19,196 nucleotides of DNA from an uncultured Saprospiraceae bacterium (lineage in GTDB: Bacteria; Bacteroidota; Bacteroidia; Chitinophagales; Saprospiraceae), in NCBI GenBank assembly GCA_937959375.1, contig CALGLS010000565.1:1-19196 (forward strand). The letters run 5' to 3'. This document shows, one piece after another, positions 8,401-15,571 of this stretch. Both the position numbers and the translations under genes were made by a program. Below the pieces are notes generated by a model. It was not told the DNA's origin and made no database searches. It saw nothing but the letters and a program-made list of their open reading frames with translations. Position 1 is the stretch's first letter, and every line of letters starts with the position of its first letter.

Positions 8401-9021
8401 GATTTGCAACGCTACCTTCGTGGTAGAAGCCGTGAAACAGAAAAGGAATTGCCACTTGCAAAAGTAGAAAACCAAGGGCACATCCACTACGGAAAAGGTT
8501 CGGTGATTCTCTATGCACTCCAAGATTATATCGGTGAGGCAAAAGTAAATAATGCCCTGCGCGGTTTTTTGGAGGAGTACCGATATCAGGAGCCACCATA
8601 TCCAACCTCAAACGATTTTATGCGCTATCTAAAACAAGAAGTTCCGGATTCGCTGCAAAGTCTACTCGTTGATTGGTTTGATGAAATTACTTTTTATGAT
8701 CTACGTTTGGAGGAAGTGACTTGCGTCAAAAACGCAAATGGAAAGTACGATATCTCACTCGACATTATCGCTAAGAAAACCAAGGCCTCAGAAGCAGGTG
8801 AAATGACCGATGTGACCATTGCTGATTGGGTCGACGTTGGTTTCTACAAAGATCGTGATGAGAAAGAACTGATGTTTAGAGAACGAGTTTATATGAACCA
8901 AGAAAATACAAAACTAAATTTCACACTCGATGAGCTACCCGCAAAAGCTGCCGTTGATCCTCTCCGTATTTTGATTGATCGGGTGTACAAGGATAATCGG
9001 AAGACGGTTAGTTTGGAGTAG
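5443..9021 (+). CDS. ABC-2 permease fused to M1-family metallopeptidase
   Basis: A 1192-residue inner-membrane protein. Two permease halves occupy about 1-270 (six spans near 19-36, 58-80, 106-128, 149-173, 179-199, 248-267) and 310-590 (about seven spans), joined by a cytosolic lysine-rich linker (270-280). Residues ~600-1192 form an extracytoplasmic M1 peptidase: zinc motif HEMGH (936-940), third ligand E960 in LSESFAEY, and catalytic-type Y1016 in YGKGS. The usual GAMEN exopeptidase motif is replaced by GTMPYSE (907-913), and HExxH to E spans 19 residues instead of the standard 18. Permease-peptidase fusions of this type are known in Bacteroidota; the substrate is unknown. With the ATPase upstream it probably forms one complex that moves or extrudes a peptide or lipoprotein-like substrate and trims it. 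The ATG at 5443 follows an A-rich leader and starts a typical permease N-terminus. Confidence 0.92.
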   Translation: MFSEFFKKELFTGLKRPMVYIFMFIVGLLVFGAVVSDNVQIGGVVGDVKKNAPTVVGRFVGILNVFGMLFAVAFFNNAALRDHKYGFFEILFSTPISKAGYFFGRFIGAWILSCLVMVGIYIGFIIGAAIGPAMHWIGPERMGDTPWLAFFNSFVLFVIPNMLLVGSIIFTLATRFKSTIISFLGALFIILGYSISASLMSDVDNQSLAALVDVFGIRAYAVDIQYYSPFEMNTTTMGFSGNLLKNRLLWTTVALVILFLSYLTFSFSAKAKKVKKKKAGDANQKQSVFQKPTISISADKTPTWKHFASFFKINFLSMAKSATFIIILAFAVIMLVGNIWGGFEYFGLKSYPVTYKMLDEVNGISSLFVLIILVFFSGELVWRDRDSHISEVIDGTPHQSMVSLIAKALSLVVLATTIHMFLVLIAIIYQAVNGYTNFEVGLYLMDFLSGPFIMYLFWATIFVFIQVLVNQKYLAYFLSVLSLFLVDLIIAALKIDSNMVVLGSTPSTRYSDMNGFGPGMEAQLWFSAYWLIFGVVLLIIAGMFWPRGMNKSIKDRFAVGRKSLSTSYYSSLGFFSLTWVAIAGFVYYNTQVLNPYFNSETELEQQVEYEKNYKHFENAPLPSMTDLTFNIDIFPEDRAVKSKVDITITNKTSKPIDSLHFTVLEEDYVSIEIPNSKLVHGEKGTFYYIYQLDQTLAPGDSMQMVCKYDYLPKGFENRVTTTKFVRNGTFFNNGDILPTFGYQKRFEVSDKNRRKKYDLPERDRMPELQATCSHVCMKNYLTEGSADWVNVETFISTSEDQIAIAPGSLVSQSTENGRNKYHYKVDTPSQNFYAFISAKYEVARRKWKGIDLEVYYHKEHEVNVEGMLDAVQKSLEYFTTHFGPYYHNQARIIEFPRYASFAQAFPGTMPYSEALGFIIDLEDETKNNVVDAVIAHEMGHQYWAHQVIGAAMQGSTMLSESFAEYSSLMVMKQESDPVEMKDFIKYDLQRYLRGRSRETEKELPLAKVENQGHIHYGKGSVILYALQDYIGEAKVNNALRGFLEEYRYQEPPYPTSNDFMRYLKQEVPDSLQSLLVDWFDEITFYDLRLEEVTCVKNANGKYDISLDIIAKKTKASEAGEMTDVTIADWVDVGFYKDRDEKELMFRERVYMNQENTKLNFTLDELPAKAAVDPLRILIDRVYKDNRKTVSLE

Positions 9022-9062
9022 GAGGGGAGAGGAATTAGAATTAGAATGTGAATTAGAATGTG

Positions 9063-9126
9063 AATGTGAACCTGCCTAGCCAACGGATAGGTGTTAATGT
9101 GAACCTGCCTGGCCAACGGATAGGTG
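9063..9126. repeat. 31-nt direct repeat, two copies
   Basis: Units at 9063-9093 and 9096-9126 are identical except for one A/G change, separated by 2 nt. Each holds a small potential hairpin, CCTA-GCCAACGGA-TAGG in the first copy. Two copies with a 2-nt spacer is not a CRISPR layout; it looks like a local tandem duplication inside the larger element. Confidence 0.85.
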
Positions 9127-9127
9127 G

Positions 9128-9166
9128 CCCTCTATCGTAGCCCTACGGTCGAGTGAAAACTGCCAC
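9128..9166 (+). repeat. Copy A of dispersed intergenic core
   Basis: The segment reads CCCTCTATCGTAGCCCTA and then CGGTCGAGTGAAAACTGCCA. The second block is identical to the complement of 658-677 and close to 5363-5375. CGTAGCCCTACG within it is a near-perfect palindrome. A CACTGT hexamer run follows. Confidence 0.65.
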
Positions 9167-9222
9167 TGTCACTGTCACTGCTACTTCATTGCAACTACAA
9201 CTAAACCAACACCCAAAACAAA

Positions 9223-9259
9223 AAAATGCTCCGCGACCAAACAAGCCGCGGAGCATTTT
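9223..9259. terminator. Bidirectional intrinsic terminator
   Basis: AAAATGCTCCGCG (9223-9235) pairs perfectly with CGCGGAGCATTTT (9247-9259) around an 11-nt loop. T-rich sequence follows on the plus side and a run of A (T on the minus strand) lies on the other. It serves the convergent permease-peptidase gene and the coiled-coil protein gene. Confidence 0.88.
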
Positions 9260-9349
9260 ACATCCAAGCAAAAATTCTAATCTTGTCTGGCGGCCTGTCT
9301 AGCTAGCCAGATAGACCAGACAGATTCTAATTCTAATCCAATCTATTCT

Positions 9350-12300
9350 CTACTTCGCCATCTCCTTCAAAATCACTTTGTTTAATAAACGTAAAGAGCG
9401 CTTCTCGGAGCTAACAATATTTGCAACTCGAAGACCAGTCTTGCTATAAACAACGTGTGATGGAAGTGAAACGCCTAAGTCATCGGCCATACCTTGACTA
9501 GAGTGTACAACATCGTATTTGAAGTTTGTACGCTGAGCAACCATCATTGCTTTGTCAAGAGAGTCGGTGCACATCGCTTTAAACACAATGTTTTCACCTC
9601 TGTATTTGTCAACCAATTCATTGAGTTCTGCAATTTCTTCTGCAGTGTCTTCAGAGTCTGCAGACCAAAAGTACAGTACGACAACGGAGCCTTCGTATGC
9701 ATTTAAACTAAAGTCTGATTGCCCAATAGGAGATGTAGTTGTTTCTTTAAAATCAGACATGAATTCCACCTCGTTACTAACTTCTTCAGTTTCCATCTCG
9801 ATTTCTTCCATTGTAGGAATAGCCATGTCGTCTGGAGTTGATTCAGTTTCCATCTCAACTTCTGTCTCAGTAGTTTCAAACACCTCATGTTCGTTAATCA
9901 TAGTGGCTTCTGGCGTTTCAATTTCCATGTCAATCTCTGAACCAAACTCTTCTGAAGCTTCTGTTTGTTCCTCAACTGAAGAGAATACTTCCATGTCAAT
10001 TTCCTCCACTTCAGTAGTCGTTTCTGAGCTGCGCTCCAGTTCGATTTGTTGCGCTAAATCTTCTTGTCTCGCAATTTCAGCTAGACGTTCTGTTTCGATT
10101 TTATCGTAAAGTGCCGCCTGCTTTTCTTGCTCTTCCAATTCAATTTTCTCTTCTAGTTCTTCTGCTTGCTTTTTCGCTTCTTCTGCAGCTTTTTCCTCCA
10201 TTTCGAGTTGAAGTGCGGCTGCTTCTTGATTAGCCAATTCAGCCAAACGCTCTGCTTCAATCTCAGCAGCGATAGCAGCTTGTTCTTCTAATTCTTTTTG
10301 ACGTTCAGCTTCTATCTGAGCAGCCATTTCTGCTTGACGATCTAGTTCTTCTTGTCGTTTAGTTTCCGCATGAGCTTCCATTTCTTTACGTAACTCTATT
10401 GCTTCTTGTCGCTCAATTTCAGCTGCGGCTTTTAATTGTTCTTGCCGTTCGATTTCTGCCAAACGTTCTTGCTCAGCCTGTTCTTCCATTTCCTTTTGAC
10501 GTGCAATTTCTTCTTGACGTGCAATCTCAGCCTGTACTTCTAGATCTCTTTTGCGTTGCTCTTCAGCGCGACGAGCATCTTCCTCTTCTTGTTTGGCTTT
10601 GGCCAACATCTTTGCTTCTTTTTTAGCACGTGCCTTAGCAGCCTTTGCCAATTTCGCTTCTTCTGATAGGCGTTGCTTTTTGATCTTTGCCAACTTTGCC
10701 TCTTCTTTGTCAATTAATTTGGCGCGAGCCTTTTCTTCTTTCTGTTGCTTTTTAATTTTTGCCAAACGTTCCTTCTCTGCTTTAGCTTTACGCTTGATCT
10801 CTTTGATTCTTGCTTCTTCCTTTTGTTTCGCTTGTTTCTTTTGCAACTCTAGTGCAGCGATTTTTGCCTGCTCTTCTTGCTCTTTTATTGCTTTTTGTTG
10901 GCGAATCGTTTCCTCTTCTGCCAAAGTAGTTTGTTTGATCTCTTCTGCTTCGCGATCTCTTTTTACTTCCGCAATACGTGCTTCTTCTGCTCTACGTAGT
11001 TGCTCCATTTCAGCTAAACGCTCCTGCTCAATTTTGTAATTATTGAGACGAGTCTCTTCTGCAATTCTTGCTTTTTCCAATTCAGCCAAACGAGCTTGTT
11101 CGATTTGCTTTTCTGTTTCTATTTTAGCCAAGCGAGCTTGTTCTTCTGCTTCCGCTTTTTGAAGTGCAATTTCAGCTTCAGCTTCTACTTTTAGCTTTGC
11201 CAATTTTGCCTCTTCTTCTATGCGTCTTTTTTCCAATTCAGCTTTTTGGCGAGTTAGCTCAGCTTCACCTTCTTTCTTTAGTGCAGCTAGTCTAGTCTCT
11301 TCCTCGATGCGTCGTTGCTCTAGTGCTGCCAATTCTAATTGTTCAGCTTCCAATTCTTTTTGGCGTTTAATTTCTTCAGCTTTCGCTAATTCTAAAGCAG
11401 CAATTTTAGCTTCCTTTTCAACGCGCTCTTTTCGAATGGCATCAATCTTAGCATCCATAGTAGTGGATACCGCTTGGCGAGCTATTTCTTGTTCTTCTTT
11501 TAATTTTAATTCCTGTAGTTTCTGTTCTTCGGCTTTTCTTTGACGATCCAACTCAGCCATTCTTACCTGACCCTCAGCCATGGTTTGTTGACGAACTTCT
11601 TCTACTTTTCTTTGACGTTCTAGTTCAGCAATTTCAGTTTGCTCAGCCTGTTGTTCTTTTGCAAGTACACTTTGCACCGCTTCTTGTTCTGCTATTGCGC
11701 TTAGTCTCGCTTCTTCTTCCATACGAGAGCGTTCTAGTTCAGCAAGTTTCGCTTCTTCCTCTTTTTGTTGCTTCGTAATAACTGCTAGTTTCGCTTCTTC
11801 TTCGATCATCGCTTTCTTTAGCGTTTCCTCCGCTTTGCGAGCACGTTCAAGTTCAGCAAGTTTTTCCTCTTTTGCTTTTCTTTGACGTTCCAATTCTGCC
11901 AACTGCGCTTCTGCTTCACTTGCAGCTGCAGCAAGTTCTGCGCGTGTTTGCGCTATCTGTTTTTCTTCTTCTTGATTGGCAATACGCACTCGTTCCAACT
12001 CAAGTTCACGTGCTTTATTGTTCTCTCGAATTCTTTCAATTTTAGCAGCCTCAGCATTTCGATCTGCTTCAGCTTGACGTGCTAAACGTGCTTTCTCTTC
12101 TTTATGCTCACGAGCAATTTGGCGAACCATTTCTTCTTCTTTTTTTATTTGCTCTTCCTCGCTTTCTGTATTTGAGGTAGTCGTAGTTTTTACGATAGTA
12201 CTGCTTTCTAGAGTGCCATCAGCAATAGCTTTCTGTCGTTTCTGCTCTTCAAGCAATCTATTCTCTCGTTCTATTTTTGCATCAGTAGCTCTTTGCAAAG

Positions 12301-12964
12301 CAGCCTGTGTTGCTCTTTTTTCAGCTTGTTCCGCTTCCCATTCTTCATTGGTACCTGATGATTTACCGCTTTTCTCTAAGGCAGCAATTCTAGCTTCTTT
12401 AGCAGCTCGTATTTCTGCAGCAAGTTTGGCTTCTTCCTTACTAATTCCCGATTTTCGAGTCGTAGTAGATGCACTTGTAACTGAGCTAGCAGCCGAACTG
12501 TTAGATGAGAAGGAGGTAGAAGAACTAGAAGGAGTTGTTGGTTCAGTAATATTTTCCATCTCCTCTTCCGAAAAAGGAATGGCGGATTGATGGTCAACAA
12601 CTACGGTTTCTTCTACTGCGGCCTTGTTTTGGCGCTTTTTCTTGTTTTTTCGCTTCTTTTTAGAACGTTTAGAAGCTTTTTGAGAAGTCGATTCCTCGAC
12701 TATTTTAGAAGTTTCTGATTGAATGTCATCTGTTTTTACAACAGAATCAATCATTTCCTCAGTAGATTCGGTACTTTTCTCCATCACCTGTGTTGGTTCA
12801 GGGAGTGTACCTTCTAATCTTGCTTTACGAGCTTTCATTGCGCGTTCCATAGCTCTGGCTCGAGCATCCTTTACGCTAGTTTTTTTAGCGGATTTAGTGG
12901 TTTGCGCATATGAAAATGCTGGAAAGAGCAATAGACATAGCAATATCAAACGAAGAATAGGCAT
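9350..12964 (-). CDS. Giant periplasmic coiled-coil protein with degenerate thioredoxin-like domain
   Basis: A 1204-residue exported protein. A signal peptide (1-20, SYA-Q) is followed by a basic region with KRSKKKRKNKKKRQNK (99-114), a Ser/Thr-rich linker (142-170), and then about 800 residues (roughly 175-978) of almost unbroken Glu/Lys/Arg/Ala/Gln heptads predicted to be coiled coil. Parts repeat every 14 residues (354-381, 388-429). A Met/Glu/Thr-rich acidic linker (979-1077) leads to a thioredoxin/TlpA-like domain (about 1078-1204) with VVVLYFWSADSEDT and a probable cis-proline in VSLPSHVVY (P1168). The CxxC place (1104-1107) is SEDT, so thiol-disulfide exchange is not expected. There is no lipobox, membrane anchor or T9SS tail, so a soluble periplasmic scaffold or spacer is the best guess. 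The start is set by the signal peptide. Confidence 0.82.
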   Translation of the reverse strand: MPILRLILLCLLLFPAFSYAQTTKSAKKTSVKDARARAMERAMKARKARLEGTLPEPTQVMEKSTESTEEMIDSVVKTDDIQSETSKIVEESTSQKASKRSKKKRKNKKKRQNKAAVEETVVVDHQSAIPFSEEEMENITEPTTPSSSSTSFSSNSSAASSVTSASTTTRKSGISKEEAKLAAEIRAAKEARIAALEKSGKSSGTNEEWEAEQAEKRATQAALQRATDAKIERENRLLEEQKRQKAIADGTLESSTIVKTTTTSNTESEEEQIKKEEEMVRQIAREHKEEKARLARQAEADRNAEAAKIERIRENNKARELELERVRIANQEEEKQIAQTRAELAAAASEAEAQLAELERQRKAKEEKLAELERARKAEETLKKAMIEEEAKLAVITKQQKEEEAKLAELERSRMEEEARLSAIAEQEAVQSVLAKEQQAEQTEIAELERQRKVEEVRQQTMAEGQVRMAELDRQRKAEEQKLQELKLKEEQEIARQAVSTTMDAKIDAIRKERVEKEAKIAALELAKAEEIKRQKELEAEQLELAALEQRRIEEETRLAALKKEGEAELTRQKAELEKRRIEEEAKLAKLKVEAEAEIALQKAEAEEQARLAKIETEKQIEQARLAELEKARIAEETRLNNYKIEQERLAEMEQLRRAEEARIAEVKRDREAEEIKQTTLAEEETIRQQKAIKEQEEQAKIAALELQKKQAKQKEEARIKEIKRKAKAEKERLAKIKKQQKEEKARAKLIDKEEAKLAKIKKQRLSEEAKLAKAAKARAKKEAKMLAKAKQEEEDARRAEEQRKRDLEVQAEIARQEEIARQKEMEEQAEQERLAEIERQEQLKAAAEIERQEAIELRKEMEAHAETKRQEELDRQAEMAAQIEAERQKELEEQAAIAAEIEAERLAELANQEAAALQLEMEEKAAEEAKKQAEELEEKIELEEQEKQAALYDKIETERLAEIARQEDLAQQIELERSSETTTEVEEIDMEVFSSVEEQTEASEEFGSEIDMEIETPEATMINEHEVFETTETEVEMETESTPDDMAIPTMEEIEMETEEVSNEVEFMSDFKETTTSPIGQSDFSLNAYEGSVVVLYFWSADSEDTAEEIAELNELVDKYRGENIVFKAMCTDSLDKAMMVAQRTNFKYDVVHSSQGMADDLGVSLPSHVVYSKTGLRVANIVSSEKRSLRLLNKVILKEMAK

Positions 12965-13469
12965 GATAATTAAGGATTTTGTGATTTTATATAAGAAGCT
13001 ATTTAAGCAATACAGCTCTACCTTTTTAGGGGATTATTGAATTTTTTAAACAGCTTCAAAACAAGATAAAGACTAACAAGTCTACTTGATTATCCTTCAA
13101 TACTTCTAAAATCAGTCCAATTTTACACCCTTTTAGCTAGTTGTGGTCTTTGTTAGCTAACAGGCTATCCTTTAAATTGCCACGATCAAAATTTTGCATT
13201 CCCATACGAAGTCTATACCTTTAGCATTCTAGTCCACTATCTGATACTCATTTTCCAATTTTATCCTAAATCACCTTATTACAAAACTTGGCACTATACG
13301 TAATTGTAAACGTTAGTCGCCCCTCATTCGTTATAGACGATCTATAGCGTAGGGCTAAGGCAAATGTTATATTCCGAAAAGTTCAAGTTTGTGCTGCATG
13401 CGCATTGCGAATACAATGGCAAGCACTATTACGATTGATTTTTTTCACAACACAAAAAACTGGATAACC
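12965..13469. promoter_or_regulatory. Divergent 505-nt non-coding gap
   Basis: This gap separates the divergent coiled-coil and glycoside hydrolase genes and must hold both promoters, but I find no convincing TAnnTTTG/TTTG pair. It holds a perfect 10-nt palindrome GTTAGCTAAC (13152-13161). At 13321-13357 is a weak relative of the dispersed core in reverse orientation (its complement contains TAGCCCTACG and CTATAACGAAT). No fold-back with tandem-word arms and no gene seen. Confidence 0.4.
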
Positions 13470-15341
13470 ATGTATAGGATTATCACGACATTACTAACTT
13501 TTATTTGTTTTAGCTTGGGGCTAAACGCTCAAATTAATTTTACTGCCAACGATCAAGTTCCGGAGTATACTGGAAAATTTCGTTTTGGAATCAATCCAGG
13601 ATATCATGGATCTGATTGGGGCGATGATCAATTGGCAGATATTGCAGCAGGGAATAGTAGCCTAGGAATAGATGGTGCTGGAGTAGAAGCTTTTCGTGCA
13701 ACTTTACCAGAAGAATTTCTCGAACAGTGGGGATATGATGTAGAAGTTGATGACTTTCAACATTACGAATCCGTAGGAATGGCAGATCACGTTACTTTTA
13801 TCGGCTATCCTTCTGATGCACATCGAGATCCAACTTCTCATTGCCCAAACCATCAATCTGAATTGTTTGCTAACATGTACCTTGACATCTGGGATGGTGG
13901 CGCAAATGGTACGCCAGTGAATGACGATAATTACTACGCACTTTATGTTTATCGAATGGTGACTACTTACCAAGACTATGTTAAGTTTTGGGAAATTTGG
14001 AACGAACCTGATTTTGATTATTCTGGTAATGCATACAAAGATCCAGGAGAGGCTGGTAACTGGTGGGACAATGTTCCTGAACCCTGCGACATGTCAATCC
14101 GTGCGCCAATTTTTGAATACATCCGAATGCTGCGAATCAGTTACGAAGTCATTAAGAGTATTGATCCAGACGCATATGTAGCGGTTGGAGGTTTGGGGTA
14201 TCCATCCTTTTTGGACTTGATTATGCGTCATACGGACAACCCTGTTGGAGGACAAGCGAATAGCGAATTCCCCAATACTGGTGGGGCTTATTTCGATGTG
14301 ATGAGTTACCATTCTTATCCGCATATTGACGGAAGCTTGCGCGAATGGGACAATGCTAGCGGTGGATTTATTTACTATAGACACTCTGATGCAGCAACCA
14401 ATGGTGTTATACAAAAGCAAGCAGACTTTGCACAAGTTTTAAATACTTACGGTTACAACGATCAATTGTATCCTTCCAAAAAATGGATCATTACAGAATC
14501 CAATACGCCAGGAATGGCATTTGATGACGATATGGGGTCTGATGAATCGCAACGTAATTTTATCATCAAAACTCGTGTTGCTTGTGAGTTAAATGATATC
14601 CTACAATTTGATCTTTATGCATTAGCTCGAAAAAAATCACCTGCAGATTCTGATGATGGTTTTGACGCAATGGGACTTTATCATCGCCTTTCTGATATCG
14701 TACCTTCTCAAGAAGAATTGACGGATGAAGGTATTGCCAGCCAAACGATGACGGAGTTATTAGCAGACGGAACCTTTGACGCTGCCGCAACGGCAAGTCT
14801 CAATCTGCCAGCAAACATCGGTGGAGCAGCCTATATGAATACGGATAACTCTTACACCTTCGTTTTGTGGGCAGTTACTGAAACAGATCAATCAGAATCA
14901 GCTGCTGCAACATACAGTTTGCCTGCATCTATGAATATTGCAAACTTAGAAAAGCGCGAATGGGACTTTGGTCAAACAGGAAGTGTTGCTAATATCTCAT
15001 CAACTAACATTAGTCTTACGGGAGCCCCTGTTTTCTTGCGAGGAGAGGAAGTTGATGATCCAGTAAATACCTCAGAGCAACATTCGCTTTCGCAAACGCT
15101 AGATATTTTCCCTAATCCAACACAGCAACATTTTCAACTTTCTGTAAAAGGAAACGAAACAGCCGATTTCACAATAGAGGTGATGAACGTGATTGGTAAA
15201 CAGATAGAGCAACGCCAAGTTGTATATGCAGGTACTTCAACTGTTTATGATTTTGATTGTTCCGCTTGGGCGAAAGGCACCTATTTGGTGAAGCTTAGTT
15301 CTGCGGAAGGCGTGGAATTGCGGAAAGTGGTGGTGGAGTAG
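13470..15341 (+). CDS. Secreted clan GH-A-like glycoside hydrolase with T9SS sorting domain
   Basis: A 623-residue exported protein. The ATG at 13470 is chosen over the one at 13389 because it gives a clean signal peptide (MYRIITTLLTFICFSLGLNA-Q). The catalytic domain (about 30-430) shows the retaining clan GH-A pattern: acid/base E179 in EIWNEPD and probable nucleophile E343 in WIITESN, 164 residues apart, with SYHSYPH between them. A beta domain (about 445-540) follows, as in GH39- and GH5-like enzymes. The last ~80 residues are a type A T9SS sorting domain (LDIFPNPTQQ to a final KVVVE), so the enzyme would cross the outer membrane and be released or surface-attached. The exact GH family and polysaccharide cannot be read here. 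Confidence 0.82.
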   Translation: MYRIITTLLTFICFSLGLNAQINFTANDQVPEYTGKFRFGINPGYHGSDWGDDQLADIAAGNSSLGIDGAGVEAFRATLPEEFLEQWGYDVEVDDFQHYESVGMADHVTFIGYPSDAHRDPTSHCPNHQSELFANMYLDIWDGGANGTPVNDDNYYALYVYRMVTTYQDYVKFWEIWNEPDFDYSGNAYKDPGEAGNWWDNVPEPCDMSIRAPIFEYIRMLRISYEVIKSIDPDAYVAVGGLGYPSFLDLIMRHTDNPVGGQANSEFPNTGGAYFDVMSYHSYPHIDGSLREWDNASGGFIYYRHSDAATNGVIQKQADFAQVLNTYGYNDQLYPSKKWIITESNTPGMAFDDDMGSDESQRNFIIKTRVACELNDILQFDLYALARKKSPADSDDGFDAMGLYHRLSDIVPSQEELTDEGIASQTMTELLADGTFDAAATASLNLPANIGGAAYMNTDNSYTFVLWAVTETDQSESAAATYSLPASMNIANLEKREWDFGQTGSVANISSTNISLTGAPVFLRGEEVDDPVNTSEQHSLSQTLDIFPNPTQQHFQLSVKGNETADFTIEVMNVIGKQIEQRQVVYAGTSTVYDFDCSAWAKGTYLVKLSSAEGVELRKVVVE

Positions 15342-15423
15342 GTTTGAATTAATTACAGCTACATAATTTTTATTAATTTATCTGGTACTTCGTCAAATAT
15401 AGCATGTTTCCTTTCTAGCGTAT

Positions 15424-15496
15424 TTTTAAACACTAAGTTCACTGAGGTCACTAAGCGCGTTATCGCGAAAAACCTGAGTGAACTTAGTGTTTAAAA
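15424..15496. repeat. Inverted repeat with 20-nt perfect arms between convergent genes
   Basis: TTTTAAACACTAAGTTCACT (15424-15443) is the exact complement of 15477-15496, and four more pairs follow after one mismatch. The left arm consists of 9-nt words (CACTAAGTT, CACTGAGGT, CACTAAG). The apex is CGCG-TTAT-CGCG (15456-15467 area). It is probably a bidirectional terminator for the convergent glycoside hydrolase and 950-residue protein genes. The rest of the gap 15342-15571 shows nothing else. Confidence 0.78.
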
Positions 15497-15571
15497 CCTC
15501 ATGATTACTGCTTTGTTAATCAAGTAACAGCATTATTATTCCTGTATCCACTAAATTGGGCAAAGAGCCAT

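Larger units (their letters stand above)
9032..9339. repeat. Composite fold-back element with hexamer arms between convergent genes
   Basis: The left arm (9032-9067) is six in-phase hexamers: GAATTA, GAATTA, GAATGT, GAATTA, GAATGT, GAATGT. The right arm (9322-9339) reads AGATTC, TAATTC, TAATCC and is complementary in type. Inside are, in order, a 31-nt direct repeat, copy A of the dispersed core, a CACTGT hexamer run (9163-9180), a strong terminator hairpin, and a hairpin module TGTCTGG (9284-9290) / CCAGACA (9316-9322). The arms begin 10 nt after one stop codon and end 10 nt before the other, so the element fills the whole 328-nt gap 9022-9349. No gene seen inside. Confidence 0.72.

Noticed and set aside
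9063..9126. Possible CRISPR-like repeat pair
   Set aside because: Only two units with a 2-nt spacer and no cas genes; a local tandem duplication explains it.
9552..12590. Several long plus-strand open frames (e.g. 9552-10109, 10551-11039, 11220-11543, 12213-12590) opposite the coiled-coil gene
   Set aside because: They are Ser/Phe/Ala-rich translations of the complement of GAA/GCA/AAA-rich codons; the minus frame has the signal peptide, heptads and a C-terminal domain.
13152..13161. Palindrome GTTAGCTAAC as a regulator operator
   Set aside because: A single 10-nt palindrome in AT-rich DNA with no second copy or adjacent promoter motif is not enough to call an operator.
13389..13469. Upstream ATG for the glycoside hydrolase
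   Set aside because: It would add 27 residues before a complete signal peptide; the ATG at 13470 starts exactly at the signal peptide.
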